Below are positions 24,931 through 36,458 of a stretch of DNA of 64,000 bases, one piece after another. Origin of the DNA: Larimichthys crocea (taxonomy: Eukaryota; Chordata; Actinopteri; Sciaenidae); assembly GCF_000972845.2 (NCBI RefSeq), contig NC_040011.1:20475809-20539808 (forward strand), in the 5' to 3' direction. Each line of letters starts with the position of its first letter. The first letter of the stretch is position 1. The position numbers and the translations under genes are program-made. The notes under the pieces were generated by a model. The model had not been told where the DNA came from. It did not search any database and saw only the letters and a list, made by a program, of their open reading frames with translations.

Positions 24931-26465
24931 CTTATCAATTTATTGTTTGTTTTCATCGCAGACATGGATGTTGTCTATGAGACCCACAGTGAGTTCCTAG
25001 TTAGCGACATGAAAAGGCCCATGAAGGGTTTCCTCAGCATCCTTCCTTGGAATTCTTGGAATCAAGCATTCTACCGGGAACAGCTGATCCACCGTTCACA
25101 TGTTTGTGATTTCTCCAGAAGCACCGCGGTGTGTTTCTGAAGTGTCCCAAAAGTGTCTCTCACTCTGCTCCTTAGAGGTGATGCATCTGGTCTATTTTTG
25201 ATGGAATCAGTAAGCAAACAAGCATGAATTCACAATAGACTTGACCATGAACACAGGGTAGATGAGTCTATAGCCATGTTATAAGCTCTGTGAGGCTGTA
25301 CTTGGGCACAGTAGTGCTGTTATATGATATTAACATGCTGATGTTTAACACATATAATGTTTGTACCATCTTAGTTTAGCATGTAGAGGTTAACTATGGG
25401 ACAATGTCAAATTCTGACCTGATGATGATGCTATATAAAAAAGGAAATTCATCCTATGTGTAACAAATTTTAAGACAATCTCTCACGTAAAACATGTCAC
25501 TGAATGGAGAGTTTACCAAAGTCATTAAGATTCATCATCACAAGGCCATGAATATGTAGACATAACTTCATTGTAATCCATACGAGGTTTGGAGTTATTT
25601 CTTTCTTGACCAAAGTGGTGAACATGCCATGCCATAAGTCGTGACTAAAATGTGATGATGTGTCCTGAGAGTCCAAACGGTTTATCCAATAGAGATGTGA
25701 ACTCCCATAAGGATGAAAGTCATCTCTTTAAAATAATAGTCAAGAAGAACACATTAGAAACGTCCTAAAAGACATCCAAAAAGATTCTAAACTAAACTAT
25801 CTAAACTATAGTTTTACTCAACCAGAGAGATCATTTCAGCCACTAATTCAGCTCTGCTTCAGACAAATGTAAAACCTCAGTCTTGATTCAGTTATTAAGC
25901 CAGATATTCTTTTACTTTACCATTATCTTCCTATCATCCATTTACTGGCAGTGGGTATGTAGGCAGCACAGATTCTGTAAAATGATTCGATGTGAAAGGT
26001 GAAACATAAGAATTAATATGCAGTTAGTACTAGACAGAGTGTAACACAACACATAAGAGCAGTGGGGAGTGCCAGTCAAACATTATTGGGTTATCACTCT
26101 GCACTTGTGGAGACATGCACTCTATATGTCAATTAAATATTATCAAATATGCCTCTGCCAGACACCTCTGGGGTGACATTTATCACCCAGACATGTGATA
26201 CTTCCTCAGTCCAATATTGCACATCGACTGTGTGTAAAGCAGAATAAACAAGTGAAGCGTTTCCTGAAGAAAATGTATATTGATATGATTTTTGGATGAG
26301 TTCATAATCAAATACGAAAAAAGTAGAGCACTTCAGCATGAGGTTTTAATCCACCTATGATTTTTTCAGTTAATCAGTGTGTAATCTCGAATATGTTCAA
26401 AAATAAATCTTTGTATTGTATACCAATGATGAGTTGTGAACACTGAATTTGCCTTCATACATTCA
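24931..26465. other. Noncoding DNA, nothing recognised
   Basis: AT-rich sequence with no supported gene or repeat. The short frame at 24943-25137 has no recognisable domain. Confidence 0.5.
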
Positions 26466-26582
26466 AATTATCTCATGACACTTATAGAGCACATCGAGAC
26501 TGTACTCTTTATAATATTATTTACAGTGACTCAACAATTCCACCACGAGCAAGCACTTGAGGACAGAAGCAAGAAGCAACTG
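26466..26582 (+). repeat. LINE-tail-like dispersed repeat, copy 2
   Basis: Holds 'AATTATCTCATGACACTTAT', 'GAGACTGTACTCTTTATAAT' and 'GCAAGCACTTGAGGACAGAA'. This is the same family as 24475-24548, extended further downstream in the consensus. Confidence 0.65.
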
Positions 26583-26855
26583 TCCAAAAATCCTATAATA
26601 ACTCATATATCATCATCAATGAGCTTTTTGAAATAGTAATGGCATATCTGCTGTTTACGGGTGTTATAAATACAATGGAGTTGAATAGGTCTCCAGATTT
26701 TCACACATTATATACGTATGTAATACTTAATACTGTAAATGTCATTCTAATCAGATTAATGACAGTTCATCAGTGTGCAATATTGACAATTTTCACATCA
26801 GATAAGGTGTAATTGTCCTATGACACCTTATTGATGTAACTGTAATAACTGTATA

Positions 26856-27190
26856 TCAATCAATCAATCAAATTTTATTTGTATAACCCAAAGTCACAAA
26901 GTATATTTGCCTCTGAGGCTTTACAATCTGTACAGGGAGTGACACCCTCTGTCCTTAGACCCTCGGTTCGAGTGAGGAAAAACTTGCCCACAAAAAACCT
27001 TTAACAGGGAAAAAAGGTGGAAGAAACCTCAGGAAGAGCCACAGAGGAGGGATCCCTCTCCCAGGATGGACAGACGTGCAATGGATGTCACGTGTACAGG
27101 AAAAATCAACACAAACATATTGTACAATTACAATGACTGAAAAAATGACAATGATGTAATGATTACAGTAGCAGTGGAGCCTGTGATAGA
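26856..27190 (-). repeat. LINE 3'-UTR repeat with (CAAT)n end, minus copy
   Basis: Starts with a CAAT-repeat terminus, then 'CAAATTTTATTTGTATAACC', then 'TACAGGGAGTGACACCCTCT' and 'CCTCGGTTCGAGTGAGGAAA'. The reverse complement of this body is found at 39855-40196, and its last about 90 bp at 38533-38625. I infer a 3' untranslated region of a fish CR1/L2/Rex1-type LINE, recruited by its own machinery; 5' truncation is typical. Sequence similarity among the three copies is high. Confidence 0.8.
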
Positions 27191-27298
27191 GATAGAGAGA
27201 CACAGATACACAGCAGCAGCAAATCATAAACTAACTATAAACTGTAATGGAGATATGGTAGCAATAATGACAGTAATAATATATGTAGTGGACATCGT

Positions 27299-27390
27299 AC
27301 AGGATCACAGCAGCAGCCACGATCCATGAGAACCTGCTGGATGAGAGAGCACAGAAACTCTGGGAAGAAGTTTAGTTAGTAACATGCATT
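27299..27390 (+). repeat. Dispersed repeat, partner of 280-372
   Basis: Near-identical in reverse orientation to 280-372 (see that entry). It lies just upstream of an (AG)n tract. Confidence 0.7.
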
Positions 27391-27417
27391 AGAGAGAGAG
27401 AGAGAGGGAGAGAGATA
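27391..27417. repeat. (AG)n microsatellite
   Basis: AG run with one GGG interruption. Confidence 0.85.
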
Positions 27418-27499
27418 TAACTGGCTGATTGTATATATCGTGTATCCTGCATGTATTCTATAACATATTAATTTACTATATATATATATCCTATAGCAT

Positions 27500-27645
27500 A
27501 GCATAGCATATTCAAATTTATACCTGCACTATATTTATATGTCCTGTTCATTTGTACATACTCTGCACTTCTGGTTAGACTGCATTTCATTCTCTCAGTA
27601 CTTCGTTACTTTGTTCAATGACAATAAAGTTGAATTAATCTAATC
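27500..27645 (+). repeat. Retroposon tail ending AATGACAATAAAGTTGAATT
   Basis: The phrase 'CTGCACTTCTGGTTAGACTG' leads into 'AATGACAATAAAGTTGAATT', a 3' end I recognise from abundant fish retroposons. The preceding 5' part is not identified. Confidence 0.5.
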
Positions 27646-29874
27646 CAGTATGTGACCATGATGAGCATGTGTGCAGCTGACCAGTACTTGAATGGAGTCT
27701 GTGTCATGTACAGGAGCTGAGCACCCATAGACTGTAATGTAGATTACAACCTGTAAATAATATAAAAGGACACACAGACATGTGCTTGTGTGTGTGTGCC
27801 ATTTTTATCACTGCACTATACACTGACACTGAATACTTCTGCTGCACAGCCATCACATGTAAATATTTTTGTATGGATAGCTTAGTGGTGTCAAACATGG
27901 CATTAAAACAGAATAAAAACAGCTTTGGAAAAGAAGAGTAGTTTGTAGTAGTATGTCATTTCAGCTGAAGTTTGTTCATCCAGTCTTTCAAAGTGAAAAA
28001 ATGACCTTCATGTTGCACCTTTTTTCTCACTTTCCTTTAAGGGGAAGTCCTGTTGAGGCATACTGAAAAAAACAACAACATTTTATTCTTCATCACAGTA
28101 TTATAATAAATCTCAGACTCAATAGGATTTTATATTTTTTCTTGATCATGTGTGCTGCTGTCCTTCCAGATGTCTCCTTTTCCGTGCTGACTACCCTCTG
28201 AATGTGAAACCACAGTGGTCTCAGACAGTCATGATCATATACACTGTTCTCCATCGCTGCACAAAGCGTCCGGCTCCACCTGACTGTCTCGTGGTTATCA
28301 TGGTTTCAGTGCAGCACTGGATTGTTAATGCTTATATAAATCTCCTACATGAGACAATAAAAGTTTTTTTTGTGTAAAGCATATATCAAGTAACCACACT
28401 ATTCACCCACACAGTGAGTCATATCTCTGGCCCTGAGGTCACCACTATTTGGAGTAATGAAGGAGACGATAATATGTTCTAATGAAGTGCAGATTTACAT
28501 CTGTTTCAAAATAACTTATTAGCTCCCAATAAAACATGGAAAAGATGCACTTCCTCTCTTCTTATGGCAGCACCTTTTTGTAACCTTTGACCCAGTCAGG
28601 CTGCTGTCAATGTCAAAATTCAGCCTTACAGTCAGGACACAGGCTCTGGATATTTAGAACATAGATTGGTTTAATTGAATTTCCAGTGTCCTCCAGTCCG
28701 AGTCACCAGAGTAGAGATAATTCCCTTATCCACATCAATGCAGGCCCTCTGCTGGGCTCAGTGAAAGGGGCCATGGACCTGCTGTTTGCTGGCAGGATCT
28801 GCCACAATCAATTACACAAGCCTTGTTAAATACCCCCGCGATTTCCTGACTCCACTCACCCCACACTGACGGTGAACTAAGTTAAAAGGACCAAACAACA
28901 GCCGCTGAGACAAATAACCTCAGATCATTGTCCGGCTAGAGTGCAATTTGGTGTCTTAAGAAGGCTTAAGCTGGCTGAAGTAATGCCACGAGATGTTGGA
29001 CTTGATGTGGGCTGCAGCTAGCTGGGGGTCTGATGAGAGAGAGCTGAGCAATACCCCCACAGTAACCACCACATAGCTGTGTTGCCTCACCAGCTGGCTC
29101 CTGGGCTCCTTTCATCCTGCCCGCTCATCCAAGTGTCCATTCTGGGCCCAGGCTGATGCCAACACATACTCACACACGTTAATTGAGGATTATGTGTAAG
29201 ATGTTAGAAAAGTGACGAAATAACAGGAGTTTAATATGTCTTACTTTTGTCTTCTTCCTCTTCTCCATTGTCAAATATCATTAGAAGAACAAAACTTAAA
29301 GTCCGCCTGACCTTTCTACCCTGTTTGTCTCAGCCCCAACCTGTTCTAACAAGATTTAAATCTTTAAAATATAAAGAAGCAAATTCAGCAAAGATAATAC
29401 ACTGCAATTACAAAAATACTAACAAAGTATCTAAGCCTTACATCGTTATCAAAGACTTTTCCACAGGACACAGAAGATTGAGTGTGGGGGGTGTTGGTGC
29501 CGACTTGGATTAAACATCCATCCATTGAGGGCACTAACACATCAAAATGGGTTAAATTCTAGAATTTGTTCTTTCTCTACACAGTGCAGCCAAATACCAG
29601 GCTAAAAGAACACCTAAAAAATAAGAGAGAGAGAGAGTTCATGTCATTAGTAAAAGACATAAATGAAAAAGTTCTGGTTCTGGAGTTCTACCAGCACATA
29701 CACATCAAATTGTGTGGCTTGATAAGAATCGGTGTGCTGTGACTTTTGTTCACTTCAAAATCTTTTCTTCAGAAATTAAAACATGGTACTTATAGCACCA
29801 CTATGTGCTCATTATTATGTGTTTTATGTTTTTGTTTTTATGTATTTGCAGTTTGTGATATAGGCCAAGGCCAG
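27646..29874. other. Noncoding DNA; candidate conserved noncoding block 28720-29110
   Basis: No gene is supported. The block at 28720-29110 is of balanced composition and repeat-free, and includes TF-like cores such as ATCAATTACACAAG; conservation is untested. The frame at 29247-29510 weakly recalls an L1-type ORF1 but is not called. Confidence 0.4.
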
Positions 29875-30215
29875 CCATAAAAATCAGTCAAAAATCAGTC
29901 ATACAGAAGTTATCTCATGACACACTCCATATAGATCAGGTCTAGACCGTACTCTGCCATCTGCCAAAATCAGCTGGGTTTAAAGACGGAGAAAGACAAA
30001 GTACAGCAAAGATCTCTGATCTCAGTGTAGCCACGATCCACAAGAACCTGAGAGGTGAAAAAGCAGAAAAACTCTGGGGAAGAAGCTAAGTTAGTACCAT
30101 GCATTGATGGGACATGGATGTATACAGCTGGAGTGGAAGAAAAGAAGAGAAGTGCATCATGGGAAGTGCCCTGGCAGTCTAGGCCTATAGCAGCATGGAA
30201 CAAATGGCTTGCCAT
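29875..30215 (+). repeat. LINE-tail-like dispersed repeat, copy 3, with extension
   Basis: The left part has 'AAGTTATCTCATGACACACT' and 'AGGTCTAGACCGTACTCTGC', as in copies 1 and 2. The right part (30020-30110) has 'AGCCACGATCCACAAGAACC' and 'GAAGAAGCTAAGTTAGTACC', as in the 280-372 and 27299-27390 units. This copy joins the two repeat signatures and suggests they belong to a single composite family. Confidence 0.65.
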
Positions 30216-32169
30216 TATATCTGTACTCTGTGCAGAGGTTCTGATGCCATCTGATCTTCACTGAGCTGAGAAATGTTATATCTCGTAATCAGTTACATGG
30301 ATTTGATACTTTTCAGTTTGCACGATCTAGGGTCATGATTCAGTTGATACTGAATGGTTGATGATTGATTCATTTGGCATGACTTATTACAACAAATATA
30401 AATCTGGAAACATTTCACACACAAAAAAATTGGACGGTTTGAAACCTGAAACCAACATAAAGGACCTCTGCTGTGTGTGTGTTCATGAGGGACAGAAGTA
30501 ACCAATTACAACTACTCACCTTCCTGTAATTCAGTCTTTCTATACAGTAATTGTACTCTTGCTCAGTATGCAGTATGTAATTGACATAATCAGGTAGGTG
30601 TACAATTTGAATTATAAACATCAGGTTATAAATCACCAGTGACACAAATATTGGTCTTGGCACCTTGGCACAGGAGTCAGGACACTAGTTTTTCTTAGTG
30701 AAGGTGTTTTAACTTATTTTATATATTTGCTTCTTTTAAAAAAAAATAATGTTAGAATAGATCAAACAGTTTCTAATGCTGACTTGGATTTTGTGCATTC
30801 GTTTATTTAAAATGTGCTGAGCCCTTTCAAGCACTGTACACCAGTGAGTATTTCCAGCAGCAGGATGTATGTGGGATCAACTACACTGATGATAATAAAT
30901 TGATGAATAATAAATAAATATATATATTTTTTAAACTTTGGATTATTTTAGTCATTTAGTCTGAAAATACAATACATGGTGGGGTCATCAACCAGGTCAT
31001 TAACCAAATGTATTTTTCATTTGACTGTTAGGAATAGGTGTTGTTTCAATTCTTTGGTATTTAGCTTTGCAGACAGTTTGTGGGTTTTCTACACTTGGAT
31101 TCAACCTGCTTTTGACTCGTCCTTAAAAAGACCTTTCAGAGTAAAACCTACTGAACAAAATGAAATGTCACTAATCGAATTCTTTGAGCTGTGGCTGTCT
31201 GAGATTATAAATGAAAGTTTTTGAAGTTTTCTAAGAGTTCACTGTTGAAAGTCAACTGTTCTGTGGTTATTTTACTGCATCTCAGTCAGTTCTTTCATGC
31301 AGACCAATACAGGGTCTTTGTGTGTCCAACATTTTAAAAAGTGTCATCTCTTAAAAAGTTTCTATGAAGCAGCAGCTCTCATTGGATATGCTATCGTCTC
31401 TGATGTGTAAGATGATTTTCTCTTTTGTTGGCTGCTGTATAGAGACAGGTTTAAGTGCCTTGGTGGAACTCCAATTCACCCCCATGTTCAGCACTCTCCC
31501 ATGGCCTCTTCTCCATTTCCAGTGCCCAGAAAAAAACATGTCATTGTGAACCCTGACCCCACCCTGATCCACATCCACTCTCCATCAGGAAGCCAAACAC
31601 ATGCCTGAACAATTAACTCCTGCACTGCCATCAATTTAGCCCAGAGGGAAGAAAAGATTGAGTCACCCAGGTTCAGGCAAAAAAGAAATGGGTAAAAACA
31701 CGAGGATAAAAGGGTTTTCTTGAGAAAGAGAGAGAAAAAAACATGTTTTTCAGTCCCTGCAAAGTAACTGTCACTGGAGTGACAAGAAGACACTATTGAG
31801 AGCCTCCGTTCATTCAGCCGGTTTGTCTGAACTGTTCAACAAACAATTACAGGGAGTCATGGGGGTTATGTTTATCTTAAGACCAGGCCTGCGAGGAGCT
31901 GCCTTAAAAGCCATGGTGAATTTAATAGGCAAGTACATCTGCTTCATAAAGTTGTGATGTTGGGTCTCAGTATTGATTCCTGTTCAACGCAGCAGTTGAT
32001 GGTCAGCAGGAGGCTCATGACCCACTGTCTGTTCAAGTTACACTGAAGCAGTTCCTTCTCTCTACTGGGATTACACAGATATATTCAGTTATATTGGCCT
32101 TGTATTAAAAATAAGACCAGTTATAACCACCCACCAGGTGTGAAAGATGTAACCTTACATTAAGAACCT
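30216..32169. other. Noncoding DNA, nothing recognised
   Basis: AT-rich DNA; no gene, RNA or repeat family could be supported on either strand. Confidence 0.5.
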
Positions 32170-32200
32170 CAATCAATCAATCAATCAATCAATCAACCAA
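32170..32200. repeat. (AATC)n tetranucleotide repeat
   Basis: About seven AATC units; similar to the ends of the LINE tails in this window and possibly a LINE-tail scar. Confidence 0.85.
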
Positions 32201-34314
32201 ATCATCAATTACTGTGGTCCTGCTCTCTGGAACAAACTGCCTGCTAACATGTGATCCATCTATGTCCACATGTAGGAGCAGGTTGAATACCCGGCAGATG
32301 TATGATTAGCGTGATTAGTTTGTGTGTGTGTGTATGTGTGTGTGTATTTTGAAAAACATCACAGTATATAAACATGACTCACTATGATTCACATCAAATT
32401 ATTTATGCAGCAGTAGTGGTGATGTACAGTAAGCTATACTGTTAGGCTAATCAGCTAATAGTAACAGCGTAAGCAACATTGCCAGTAGTTTTGCTACAAT
32501 GAGTGCGAGCAAGAAAACTCAATTTCAGACCAACCTGAGAAAGAATTAAAATGATAGCAGAAGAAGGTGAAGTGAGCACTCTTCGTCAGGTCTATTTGGA
32601 TCCAGTGACTTTGGTAGTGCAGAGCTGAACGTGACATGTCTGAAATGTCCTAACTACTCAGTGTACAAAGAAGCTCTTTGGGTTTAGGTAAGAACAGGGT
32701 TATCCCTGACTAAAGGTTTATCTTTCTTCATTCAACAGTTTATTTACTCGTGGCTAATCAGGTTTACAGCTCATAGCACAGCAGGTGTACACAGATATTT
32801 GTAGATAGAGCTAATAATGATACCAACCAAACATACAGCCCACATCAACTCCAGCTCTTCTGTCTGCCTCTCTTTCTGTCTCCCCCAACCCCCACCATCT
32901 CCACCCCACTACACACCCACTCTCTGCCCCCCTTGACCCTCACCCCCACCACCTGCCAATTAATGCCAATCAGGCCAGCGGTGGGCTGATGTGATGGGAG
33001 GGTTTGGGACTGGGACCACCTGGCTATCGCTCACAGCTGGCCTCGCCTCCCTACCTGTCAGGACTAGACCTCTCACAACACCCCGTGTTGTACACCACAG
33101 AGGAACTAGAAGGTTGCAAACCTGCGTTCGCTATGGTTTATTAATGTCGAGACACACTTTTTTACTCAATATGTCTGTGTTATCTTTTTATTTATTCTTT
33201 TTATTTTATTTATTCATGCAATCTTTATCTATGCTTTTAACTTTGTTTTATTCAGTGTTTTGAAGTGGTTTTGTAGTTTTTGTGCATGTAGATTGGACTT
33301 TCTAACTGCCCCTGAATGCACCACATGCTGATTTTTGGACAACTAGTGTTTGGTGTGTGGAAGCATCCACATGCTACAGAAGAGAGATGGAAGCTGAAGC
33401 AGATGAACGCACAAACAAAGGCAGACAGAGGAGTGTGGGCCCGGTCGGGGCCCTAATCCGGAGCCAGAGCCAGATATGGCACTCCCCTGAAGCGTGGTTG
33501 ACCCACTGGCATTGGGGCAAAGCAAGGGGCTGACGGCGGCTGGAGCAGGTAGCGGACGGCGGTAGCTGAAGGCAGCAGGAGCGACTGAGGGGAGTATCCC
33601 AGTCACCGCCACATTCGAGGGACAAAACTAGAGGGACCCAGTCTTGACTGAGTGTAACAAGAAAGATTCATTAAAAACGAGAAAAACGTGCATGAATACA
33701 CACAGGTGAGTTTAAACTCTTTTTTCCTATTCTTCAATCAAAAAAAGAAAAATATCCAATGTAGGAGGAGGAAGAGTTCCTACCACATTCTGTGGATGGT
33801 TGCTTTGATTAAATCTTAATCCCAGTTTTGGGATTCATGGGTTGCTCACCATTTAGATTTATGGGCACTGGATTTTCTGATTCCACTAATCAAACTGGCA
33901 CCACTTAGAACTATATGGTTCATTATAAAGATAAACAGGTGGAGCTGATTCTCCAGTTGGGTCACATTAACAGTTGCAGTAGAAAGGCACACAACAGGAG
34001 GAGGATGTCATTTAAAAATATGGTATTATGGTTGTTTCATGTATTTATTTTAAGAATGTTACAAGCTCCTCATACATAGATCCCTGGCCTCCTGGAGTTT
34101 TGAGTCACATGTTCCATATACATTTTGATTCATTTGCTGAATCTTTTTCTATTGCACTTTGTCACATTTAGCTTCTATTGATATGCTGAATTTTCCACCT
34201 CAGCAAAAAGAATGCATTCTATTTTTTATTTGTGATGTTGTAAAATTTTTCTTATTGCCAACAAATCTAGTGAAGGTCCAAAACTATCAAGCTTCTTCCG
34301 CCTCTTCCTGGGAG
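32201..34314. other. Noncoding DNA; short (TG)n at 32319-32347; GC-rich patch 33420-33610
   Basis: No gene is recognised. The GC-rich patch has open frames on the minus strand but they are compositional, with no domain. Pyrimidine-rich tract at 32860-32960. Confidence 0.45.
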
Positions 34315-34348
34315 CCCCATCCATCCATCTATGCATCCATCTACAGTA
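34315..34348 (-). repeat. Outer part of a Rex3-like (GATG)n tail
   Basis: CCATCCATCCATCTATGCAT is the reverse complement of a GATG-repeat tail, which is how Rex3/RTE elements are known to end. The rest of the Rex3-like element continues on the far side of the TIR element, at 36459, in the matching orientation. Confidence 0.6.
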
Positions 34349-35128
34349 GTAGCAACTCAAAAGTTCCCGTTCAAGCTGAAAGCCAGCTGAATGGCAGCCG
34401 TCTTCCAGCTGACTTCCAGCCAACTGCCTGCCAAGTTCTGTGGCCGGAGTGACCCCCCTCCTTCTCCTGGGCGTGTCTATTTTTTACTGTAACTCCACCC
34501 ATTCATGTAATTACAGGGTATGACCAGGAGATGGCGCTTCTCTCACAGAACTTTTTTACAGTTGTTTTACCTGGAGATGACGTAGCTTACACACCTCATT
34601 AGCATTCTCGTTGCTCAACCTTTTGTTTGCGCTTACAGTAATGGGCTTTTTGGTCTCCCAGTGTCACAGATCACAGAGCGGAAAATGCACTTGGTTTGAC
34701 TACTGCATACTATACAGTAGCCTTGTGATTTGAGCGTGTTCATGAATTGAGATGAAATTTAAGGTGTTTATATCTAACATGTCAGCATTCACCAAATCAA
34801 CAACATCTGTTCTGTCTTTACTCGTGGTGGGCCGTTATCGGCGTTAACATGAGACTCTTATCGGGCGATAAAAAAATATCACCGTTAATCTATTCTCAAA
34901 GCTGTTCCAGCCTTTCAGGTCACTTTTTAACTTTTTGACTTTTTTCTCTTTTGTTCGTTTTTGTTTTCTTCACTGTAACTCTGTGGAGTCTAGCAGAGTC
35001 TCTAGCAATTTAGAGAGTTTTGTGCTTTTGTCGTGTTTTTGTCGTGGTTTTTCTTGGTGTTGTTTTTTAAATGCCGCTTCCACCTGGACAGCTGCCTTTG
35101 TTTACTCCGGGGAACAGCTGATCACGCT

Positions 35129-35144
35129 AATGCCGGCCGGCATT
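35129..35144. repeat. 16-bp perfect palindrome
   Basis: AATGCCGGCCGGCATT reads the same on both strands; it lies inside the TIR element near further TGATCA-type palindromes. Confidence 0.9.
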
Positions 35145-35666
35145 GGCGCAATAAGCTGTTTGATTGGCGCATTAATCTATGGCCACCACTAGTCTTTACA
35201 TAATTACAGGAGCGTCTCTTCTCTTGTGCTTGCGCACTCTCTCTCGCTTATCTGCATGTAAACTGCAAACTAACCCTTAAAAAAGTTACGGGGCTGCCAG
35301 GCCTGTGTGTCAGACCTGCCGATACAAGCGAGAGGTTTTTTTAATTAACAGTTTATTTGGAGGGGAGGGCTTGTTGTTGTTATGCGCAACATAGAGCTGC
35401 AGAGACGAGCGTTTTGGAAGCCCTTTGTTATGCAGGTATTTACTGTAGTGCACGCTTTAGACCAGGCAAACCATACAAACCTCAAACCTTGATGGTTTCG
35501 TAAGCTTATATTGCAAACTTTATTAAAACCAAAAATACTTGACTTATTTCATACTTGATTCGCCCGTAATTCTTTCCATTTACGCTTTACGCCATTTAGC
35601 CTATGGTCACTGTTTACCAAATCAACAACATCTAGGCTATTCTGTCCTCACTGTACATAATTACTG

Positions 35667-35669
<3 letters not shown>

Positions 35670-35711
<42 letters not shown>
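35670..35711. repeat. (CT)n microsatellite
   Basis: Uninterrupted CT run of about 20 units. Confidence 0.97.
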
Positions 35712-35712
<1 letters not shown>

Positions 35713-35875
35713 CTAATCTGCATGTAGTGAAAGCCACAGCTGGACATCAGTATCCATCATACTGTACAGTATACTGTACTATCAATATGGCCACTATGGG
35801 GTTCAGAGGAATACTAATGTGTTTCATACTGCAGGCTTCAGAAAGCATCAAACATATAACTAAAAAACAGTTACG

Positions 35876-36065
35876 GGGTGGTTGGTAGCGTGGTGGGTTC
35901 TGCAGGCGCCCCGTGTGTAGAGGCTACAGTCCTCGCTGCAGCCGGCCCCGGTTTGAATCCCACATCGGATGGCCTTTTACTGTGTGTCATTCCCCGTCTC
36001 TCTGCCCCCTGCTTCCTGTCTATCTTCAACTGTCATATCCATAAAAGGCCTAAAAAATATACTTA
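35876..36065 (+). repeat. tRNA-derived SINE inserted in the TIR element
   Basis: The head reads 'GGTTGGTAGCGTGGTGGGTT' (A-box-like) and then 'CCGGTTTGAATCCCAC', a good B box. The body has 'CGCCCCGTGTGTAGAGGCTA' and the end is 'ATAAAAGGCCTAAAAAATAT'. This is the structure of a Pol III-promoted teleost SINE. Flanking 'AAAAACAGTTACG' (left) and 'AAAAACAGACGTTACG' (right) look like a slightly altered target duplication. Confidence 0.8.
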
Positions 36066-36458
36066 AAAACAGACGTTACGAGCGGAGTTTTCTTTAATAA
36101 CAAGTTTATGTTGGCATGTTGTTGTTGTGTGTGACATAGAGTTTAAACTTTTTTTCCCCCATCAACTGATCCGCTGATCAGCTGATCGGCTCACCCCAGC
36201 GTATCTGTTCAGATGTGTCTTAGTTTAGACAGTCTACGCGGTGAGAGCAGAACATCACTGCTCCTCCCCGTGGACAAATGAGGCATTGCAGCTGGTTTTC
36301 ACACAGACTGCTTAGGGGCGTTTCCAGTTGGGGACTCACTGACTACGTCATCGCGGGGGATTACATTACCGTCACAGACCTGTGAAGGACCAGTCAAGGA
36401 CCAGCCAAAACCCAGTCACGGCCCCGTCATGGAAACACGGGAACTTTTGAGTTGCTAC

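Larger units (their letters stand above)
34349..36458. mobile_element. 2.1-kb TIR element, unclassified DNA transposon
   Basis: The ends are a perfect 22-bp inverted repeat: 34349-34370 begins GTAGCAACTCAAAAG and 36437-36458 is its exact reverse complement. Subterminal regions carry short repeated motifs (CCAGCTGA near the left; GGACCAGTCAAGGACCAGCC near the right), as in several cut-and-paste families. No transposase frame lies inside, so it is non-autonomous. Internally two blocks are related: 34760-35400 and 35590-36150 share an identical 18-mer beginning ACCAAATCAACAAC (34791-34808; 35616-35633) plus AGTTACGGGG and 'TTGTTGTTGT' motifs. A SINE (35876-36065) and a CT tract sit in the second block. 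The flanks are halves of a Rex3-like tail. Target duplication is unclear: CATCTACA left versus CATCTGTA right would be an imperfect 8-mer. Confidence 0.65.

Noticed and set aside
29247..29513. Frame that weakly resembles an L1-type ORF1 RNA-binding domain
   Set aside because: Only a 'DFSTGHRR'-like phrase matches; no coiled coil or neighbouring ORF2 was found.
32170..32200. Short direct repeats considered as a CRISPR-like array
   Set aside because: It is a plain AATC tetranucleotide run without spacers, in vertebrate-type DNA.
33343..33625. Two overlapping minus-strand frames in a GC-rich patch
   Set aside because: No domain, no splice signals, and the frames overlap one another; probably compositional.
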